From the NCBI GenBank assembly GCA_002364555.1, contig DEYM01000172.1:1-19630 (forward strand): a stretch of DNA of 19,630 bases. Direction: 5' to 3'. The notes beneath the pieces are model-generated. The model was not told the origin of the DNA. It saw only the letters and a program-made list of their open reading frames with translations, and made no database searches. Of this stretch, positions 14,972 through 19,630 are shown in pieces. The first letter of the stretch is position 1. Each line of letters opens with the position of its first letter. Origin of the DNA: Phycisphaerales bacterium UBA3158 (GTDB lineage Bacteria; Planctomycetota; Phycisphaerae; Phycisphaerales; SM1A02). The position numbers were made by a program, and so were the translations under genes.

Positions 14972-15795
14972 TGCATCGTCGTCACAGACTGGGTTTCACA
15001 CTGATCGAACTCACGGTCACCATCGTGATCATCCTCATTCTCGCCACGATCTCCCTGTCGATCGGCAGTCGAGTGCTTCGCAAGGGGGAGACCGACGAGA
15101 CCTTCTCCGCCATGAAGATAGGTGCGGCTGCGCTGCATGAATTCTCCCAGAGCAGAGGTCGACCACTTTCCTATGGGACGACGCAAGGGGACTGGCCCTA
15201 TCTCCTCGCGGGCATGTCGGATGAATCCACCTGGAACTGGGACATCATCATTCCAAGCGACATGGTCACCGCCGATGATGTCGACTCGCTTCTGGCCGCT
15301 CGTGAGAAGACACTCCACGAGAATGTGAAGGACATCGGGCGTCAGGTCTGGCAGCGTCTCCAGGGGCATGAGGCATCGCGGCGGACCTTATCCAAGATCG
15401 ACGAGGACCTGCTGCTCTCCGAGGCCCAGGGAGGCCAGACCATCCCTTGTCTCCATGACTCCTGGGGGAATCCGATTCTGATCGTTCTTCCCGGTAGAAA
15501 ATGGCGAACTGATGGTGCATCCGAGCTGTATAACGACAAGGAAGACCTCTCAAGCGGCTCCTGGCGTGATAGTGACGGAACCGTACGGACCTTCGAGGAG
15601 CGTCTTCAGGGGCCTGCGATCAACGGCCGGATCTATCTGGTCAGTGCCGGTCCCGATGGCCTGTTCGGGAATCTGGACTACGCCGTATCCGCCTCCGAGT
15701 CCTTTCCTCCCGAAAGCGATGAGCAATTCGTGAATCGCCCCGAGTATCAGCGAACCCTTGACAACATCTACTCCTACGAGGTCAGGACATGGTGA
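14968..15795 (+). CDS. GspG-like prepilin-type protein (pseudopilin 2)
   Basis: The second prepilin in the series, 275 residues. The leader MMHRRHRLG precedes FTLIELTVTIVIILILATISLS, a classic class III signal (G|F, Glu +5). After the helix come a variable domain, DSWGNP at 164-169 and YLVSAGPDGLFGN around 223-235, with a LDNIYSYE tail. The D-x-W-G-x-P plus SAGPDG combination matches the GspG-type C-terminal calcium-loop region as seen in bacterial pseudopilins, so this one is the best GspG candidate in the locus. It is about twice the usual size. Start choice: ATG 14968 overlaps the previous stop (ATGATG) and lies eight bases after GGGAGA (14955-14960). The frame extends upstream to 14866, which would bury the signal behind a long leader. 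The stop overlaps the next start by seven bases. Confidence 0.8.
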   Translation: MMHRRHRLGFTLIELTVTIVIILILATISLSIGSRVLRKGETDETFSAMKIGAAALHEFSQSRGRPLSYGTTQGDWPYLLAGMSDESTWNWDIIIPSDMVTADDVDSLLAAREKTLHENVKDIGRQVWQRLQGHEASRRTLSKIDEDLLLSEAQGGQTIPCLHDSWGNPILIVLPGRKWRTDGASELYNDKEDLSSGSWRDSDGTVRTFEERLQGPAINGRIYLVSAGPDGLFGNLDYAVSASESFPPESDEQFVNRPEYQRTLDNIYSYEVRTW

Positions 15796-16793
15796 ATCGG
15801 ACGTTCGGACATCGAGGACTCGGCTTCACGCTGCTGGAACTTCTGGTGGTCATCGCGATCATTCTCATCGTCAGTACCCTGACGCTGATCTCCTATCGCG
15901 GCATCGCCAACGACATGAGAATCTCGGCGGCGGTCCAGGACGTGGCCAACATCCTCGACGAGGCCAGATCCCGGGCCATCCGGGATGGCAGACCGACACT
16001 TGTGGCGCTTCGTCCCAGGACGTCATCGGGTGGACAGCAGATCATCGAGGCGGTCGTCGGCCAGGCCAGCGGAGAGACCTTTCGATGGTACGACGGTGAT
16101 TACGACGGACAAGGGGATGCCCCTCGTTACTCGTCCACCCGTTTTCTTCCCATCATCGGACTCGAGCCACGACAGATGCCCGAGGGCATCGGCTTCGCCA
16201 CACCGGCTCATCAGTTCGGTGACGATGAGATGTACATGACCACCGGTCGGGTGGAGGTCAACGGCGAAGCGCCCGGTATCGTGCCCGCCATCATGTACGG
16301 CTCCGACGGGGAGGTCGTCAGCTACGAACAGGAGAACGATGCGTCGTTCATCTTCGTCGATCTCAACGGAGACGGCGGACAACGCATCGGCGGCAAGGAC
16401 TACTGCAACCATATCCAGGAGACGGGGTTCAATTCGGATCCGGCCTGTCCTCCCGATCGACGTGATTTCGAGTCAGGCTTCGCCTCGCCCGGCCAGTGCT
16501 GGGTCCTGAACAGTCGGTTGCCTTCAGGCCTGCCTCATCCCGATGAGGTGGTGTTCAATGAGGATCTGCCCCTGTGTGCTCGTCAGAACGACGATGAGCC
16601 CTTCATTGTTCTGGCGACGGAGCTGATCCTCTTCGACGACAAGGACGCCCGGACCCAGTTCACCGTCGGCAACTGGGCTGACAGCAAGAGTGGGGCGGCA
16701 ACGCGTGGCAAGGATCTGGGCAACTACATCCTGGCCAATGGTGTTCGTATTCGCCTCAACAGATATACGGGAGTTTCCCAGCTTGATCGTTGA
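15789..16793 (+). CDS. GspH/FimU-like prepilin-type protein (pseudopilin 3)
   Basis: A prepilin of 334 residues with leader MVNRTFGHRGLG and mature start FTLLELLVVIAIILIVSTLTLIS (G|F, Glu +5). The segment just after the helix, VQDVANILDEARSRAIRDGRPTLVAL, is typical of GspH/FimU (L-x-x-A-R-S-x-A-I), which are minor pseudopilins of the tip complex. The remainder is longer than in known GspH proteins and includes a DLNGDGG acidic loop and four cysteines (near residues 204-260) that could form disulfides in the periplasm. ATG 15789 lies seven bases after GAGG (15778-15781) and overlaps the previous gene (ATGGTGA). The order after two GspG-like genes fits GspH. Function as a tip subunit is inferred from family and position only. 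Confidence 0.8.
   Translation: MVNRTFGHRGLGFTLLELLVVIAIILIVSTLTLISYRGIANDMRISAAVQDVANILDEARSRAIRDGRPTLVALRPRTSSGGQQIIEAVVGQASGETFRWYDGDYDGQGDAPRYSSTRFLPIIGLEPRQMPEGIGFATPAHQFGDDEMYMTTGRVEVNGEAPGIVPAIMYGSDGEVVSYEQENDASFIFVDLNGDGGQRIGGKDYCNHIQETGFNSDPACPPDRRDFESGFASPGQCWVLNSRLPSGLPHPDEVVFNEDLPLCARQNDDEPFIVLATELILFDDKDARTQFTVGNWADSKSGAATRGKDLGNYILANGVRIRLNRYTGVSQLDR
16769..16773 (+). promoter_or_regulatory. ribosome-binding site that decides a TTG start
   Basis: GGGAG ends nine bases before TTG 16783. It supports the TTG start of the GspI-like gene, which lies inside the last codons of the GspH-like gene. The only longer alternative, GTG 16690, would overlap the previous gene by about 100 bp. 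Confidence 0.6.
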
Positions 16794-18060
16794 ACACTCA
16801 CATCCAAGTCGCACTGCCTTCTCGCTCATCGAGCTCCTGATGTCGATCATGATTCTCGCGATCGGGCTCATCTCCGTGGCCGCCTTGTTTCCTGCGGGGA
16901 TCATCCAGCAGCAGCGTGCCAAGGACAGCATCGATGGTCCATCCGTCGCGCGTTCAGCCATGGAGTCGATTCGAAGCAAGATCTCCCAGTCCGACTTTGG
17001 TGACTGGACCGATTTCTACACACCAGATGAAATCGACAGGCTGATCACCAATGGCGATCTTGAGTCGTCACCGTCCTACTATCTGGCCGAGGGCGACTGG
17101 CCCTGGCTTCGACCCGCACTCGTCGATCCGCAGAACTATTCGGATCCCGCCTATCGCGGCGCCGTCGACGTCTTCAATCGGCTTGGATACGAGAATCCCG
17201 ACTATACGATCACCGATATCGATACGGATTCCGATTACTACAGCTACTGCTTCTCCCGCAATCTGAATGACGATGTCAATGAGCAGAATTACGGGCAGCT
17301 GCTGGGCATACCGTTTTCCCGCCCCAATCTCCGCACCGAGCCGCCAAGGGCGATCTTCACCATGTCGGATCGGACGTGGCCTCCTGGAGGTGGATTGAAT
17401 GGTGTGCCACAGTATTTCTGGGACTTCATGCTCAGTCGAAGAGGTGGTGTGGTCTACGCGTCGATCTTCGTCTATCGAGTCGGCGGTGGTGTCGAGAATG
17501 CCAGGTCATGGGCCGTCGAGCCGGCCAAGATCGGTGACGGTCGGGCGCAGATCCCGCTGCCCGCTGCCACGTCGCTGACTGATCTCTGGAACTCCGGTGA
17601 CGGCGATCGGTTCGCTCGTGCGCTCCCCGGAACGCAAGGAGGATTCGATCCTCTGGACGCCTCCACATCGTGGCAATACCCGGGCCAGTGGATGGTCGAC
17701 AACATCGGCACGATCCATCATGTCGAGCGAGGTCGCAACCGACCCGATCAGGCATTCGATGATGGCAAGGGCGTGCTGCTCTTCGAGCCCGTTCCCACCT
17801 ACTTCGTGGGTGGAGACATTCTGGCGCTCGACGATTCCACGGTCGATGTGAAACCACGTTCGTTCTCGGTACCGCTTCCGGAGGACACGATCAACCTCTT
17901 CCAGTCATCGCCCGAGCTGCATGCTGGTGGATATCCGGACGACTCCGTACCCGTTGTGGATCGTCTCTGGTTCGTTCCGAAGGTGGTCGAGACCGACAGT
18001 GATGGCGTATCCAAGCAATGGGAATTGATACCGGTCTACGTCATGGTGGAGAAGTTGTGA
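16783..18060 (+). CDS. GspI/PilV-like prepilin-type protein (pseudopilin 4)
   Basis: A prepilin of about 425 residues, translated from TTG 16783 after a GGGAG ribosome-binding site and overlapping the previous stop by 11 bp. The leader MIVEHSHPSRTA is followed by FSLIELLMSIMILAIGLISVAALFPAG: cleavage A|F, Glu +5 and the ILAIG-L helix end typical of GspI/PilV. Normal GspI has about 120 residues; here some 380 residues extend into the periplasm. They contain many Asp/Tyr/Trp-rich turns and repeated short hydrophobic stretches, but no domain I can name. A long open frame from GTG 16690 exists but would put the signal sequence 43 residues inside. The gene ends with TGATG, the A of the stop being the first base of the next start. 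Role as a tip pseudopilin is inferred. Confidence 0.78.
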   Translation: MIVEHSHPSRTAFSLIELLMSIMILAIGLISVAALFPAGIIQQQRAKDSIDGPSVARSAMESIRSKISQSDFGDWTDFYTPDEIDRLITNGDLESSPSYYLAEGDWPWLRPALVDPQNYSDPAYRGAVDVFNRLGYENPDYTITDIDTDSDYYSYCFSRNLNDDVNEQNYGQLLGIPFSRPNLRTEPPRAIFTMSDRTWPPGGGLNGVPQYFWDFMLSRRGGVVYASIFVYRVGGGVENARSWAVEPAKIGDGRAQIPLPAATSLTDLWNSGDGDRFARALPGTQGGFDPLDASTSWQYPGQWMVDNIGTIHHVERGRNRPDQAFDDGKGVLLFEPVPTYFVGGDILALDDSTVDVKPRSFSVPLPEDTINLFQSSPELHAGGYPDDSVPVVDRLWFVPKVVETDSDGVSKQWELIPVYVMVEKL

Positions 18061-19630
18061 TGAAGCAGTTCGAATCTCGATCAATCCAAGATCCAAGACG
18101 AGGCTTCACGCTGGCGGAGGTGATCGTCTCCGTGGGAGTCCTGATCGCCATCCTCATCGTGGCCGGCCGCGTCTTCAACACCGCCCAGCAGGTCTCCAAT
18201 GTCGGTGCCGCCACCGCGGATGTCATGCAGGAATCGGTCGCCATCGAACGACAGATCCGTGACGACATCGCCCGCATGTCGCCATCCGGGGTTCTGGCCA
18301 TACACAGTGTGAGTGTTCGAAACGACCAGCGGATCACCGATTGGAATGGTGAGGGGCCAAGGCCCGGTCTGATCAATCCAGGCAACACGAACGCGGCTGC
18401 TCGCATCCGCTGCGACCAGCTTGTCTTCCTGACCGACGGCATCAGTCGCATCAAGCAGCTTGGTAGTGATGGATACAGGACAGTCAGTGGCGGTGCTGCC
18501 GACAAGAACTGGTTCCCCAAGCTGTTGGGCGAAGGATCGATGGTCTACTACGGCCATGCCTTGCAGTTCCCCGAGCTGCTGCCCTGCAATGTCAATCCGA
18601 GTGCCGACGACTCCGGGGAGATCCCTGTTCTCTTCGGGCATGACGTCGATTTCGTCACTCTCAGACAGGCGGATGCCTCGGGGCCCCAACTGGGTGGCTC
18701 ACTGCCACCATGGTTCGATGGCGGCGCATCTCCCGATGTGCCGACCATCCACAGGCAGTTTCCACGATCGGCCACGAACGAGGACTATGCCGAGTTCACC
18801 ATCGACTTCGATCAGGTCGAAGCGGATCCGATCATCGGCACACAGCCCGAGGCCAGGAAATGGGTACTCGCCCGACAGGAAATCCTGATGGGCGATGACG
18901 ATCAGCAGCTGCCTGGTAGCCGGAACAAGCGGATCTATCTGAGTCGTGGCTTCGGCGCGATGTCGCTGTTTCCCGTCGATCCCCGTTGGGATGGCAGTTT
19001 CAGCGACATCCATTTCGACACCCTCGGTCTTCTCGAGTCGGGCCGTCTCGATCTGGCAGGGATGCGATTGTCCGGTCTTCGCGAGGCGTTGTCCGTTTCC
19101 CGGGATTCCGGAAACCCCAACGGCATCGTGCCGGCCAATCGATCCTGGGACAGTTACGACATCAACGACGTGATCAATCGGGCTGTACTCGATGCCGATG
19201 CCGAACCGCTGCTTCCGGGCGAGTCCGATGAAAGAGGGACGCAGCGGGAATTGATCAAGTCACTTGTTCGCTGGCCTCGTGCGGAACGAGTTCCACCCGG
19301 GCAGGGCCGCTTCGATCAGCATCTGTCGATTCCAGTGCTTGGCTCGGCCTGCAGCTCGTTCATCGTCGAATGGACCTGGGACGACAACGTTGGTGAAGTC
19401 GACACGGTCAAGACGCTCACGACAGCCGGCAATGGTGCCACCGTCGATACATCGATCAACTGGATCGGTCTCAAGACCGACCCCTCTGATTCCTGGGATG
19501 GAACCACCAGCGAATCCTCCGGTGGTCAGCGATGGTTCGGTCTGTACGACTCGGCTCGTCAGGTGATGCCGGCGGGCCGCATCGAAGGTGCGGACCAGCT
19601 CGGTTGGCAGGGATTCGCCGAGATCTATCC
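18060..19630 (+). CDS. GspJ/PilW-like prepilin-type protein, partial (pseudopilin 5)
   Basis: The gene starts at ATG 18060, eight bases after GGAG (18048-18051), and stays open to the right edge, giving at least 523 residues with no stop. The leader MKQFESRSIQDPRRG precedes FTLAEVIVSVGVLIAILIVAG (G|F, Glu +5). The helix continues into AATADVMQ...AIERQIRDDIARM, the long amphipathic region seen in GspJ/PilW, and the periplasmic portion is rich in Asp, Gly and Trp with three cysteines. GspJ is normally about 200 residues, so this protein is at least two and a half times larger. It completes the G-H-I-J order; the expected next gene, gspK-like, lies beyond the window. I assign no function beyond membership of the filament or tip complex. 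Confidence 0.8.
   Translation, partial: MKQFESRSIQDPRRGFTLAEVIVSVGVLIAILIVAGRVFNTAQQVSNVGAATADVMQESVAIERQIRDDIARMSPSGVLAIHSVSVRNDQRITDWNGEGPRPGLINPGNTNAAARIRCDQLVFLTDGISRIKQLGSDGYRTVSGGAADKNWFPKLLGEGSMVYYGHALQFPELLPCNVNPSADDSGEIPVLFGHDVDFVTLRQADASGPQLGGSLPPWFDGGASPDVPTIHRQFPRSATNEDYAEFTIDFDQVEADPIIGTQPEARKWVLARQEILMGDDDQQLPGSRNKRIYLSRGFGAMSLFPVDPRWDGSFSDIHFDTLGLLESGRLDLAGMRLSGLREALSVSRDSGNPNGIVPANRSWDSYDINDVINRAVLDADAEPLLPGESDERGTQRELIKSLVRWPRAERVPPGQGRFDQHLSIPVLGSACSSFIVEWTWDDNVGEVDTVKTLTTAGNGATVDTSINWIGLKTDPSDSWDGTTSESSGGQRWFGLYDSARQVMPAGRIEGADQLGWQGFAEIY

Overview
The window is a GC-rich, gene-dense bacterial chromosome segment with no RNA genes, insertion sequences, CRISPR array or phage genes. 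The organism is probably a planctomycete, possibly of the Phycisphaerae type. This is an inference from a stand-alone CoaB, the CitMHS_2-like antiporter, and above all a run of very large prepilin-type proteins downstream of GspE/PilB and GspF/PilC genes. It has not been checked by any search.

Region 1 (1-3699, + strand) is housekeeping: the 3' end of rsmG (16S rRNA m7G527 methyltransferase), a DinG-type Fe-S helicase, and a phosphomannomutase/phosphoglucomutase. Region 2 (3715-7150, - strand) reads leftward as coaB (phosphopantothenate-cysteine ligase), an ion-transporter-superfamily antiporter, thiS and thiG. thiS and thiG are adjacent partners in thiazole synthesis. Only 15 bp separate region 2 from region 1, and no clear terminator lies there.

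Region 3 (7347 to the right edge, + strand) is a 12.3 kb type IV pilus / type II secretion locus. It starts from a 196 bp divergent intergenic region. The order is: GspE-like ATPase, PilT retraction ATPase, a 275 bp structured leader, a second GspE/PilB ATPase, GspF/PilC platform protein, and five consecutive class III prepilin-type genes. From N-terminal sequence and order the five look like GspG, a second GspG-like protein, GspH, GspI and GspJ, the order of a classic gspE-F-G-H-I-J operon. They encode about 412, 275, 334, 425 and more than 523 residues, roughly two to three times the usual pseudopilin sizes. All five junctions from gspF onward overlap or nearly overlap. The last gene runs off the window, and a gspK-like gene would be expected next.

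Putative working model: the two extension ATPases, both with an N-terminal MshEN domain of the c-di-GMP-binding type, and PilT drive a filament whose tip complex is built from the oversized minor pseudopilins. No secretin, prepilin peptidase, GspL/M or PilM/N/O gene lies in the window, so the system is incomplete here. Whether it secretes proteins, makes a pilus or does both cannot be decided from this sequence.
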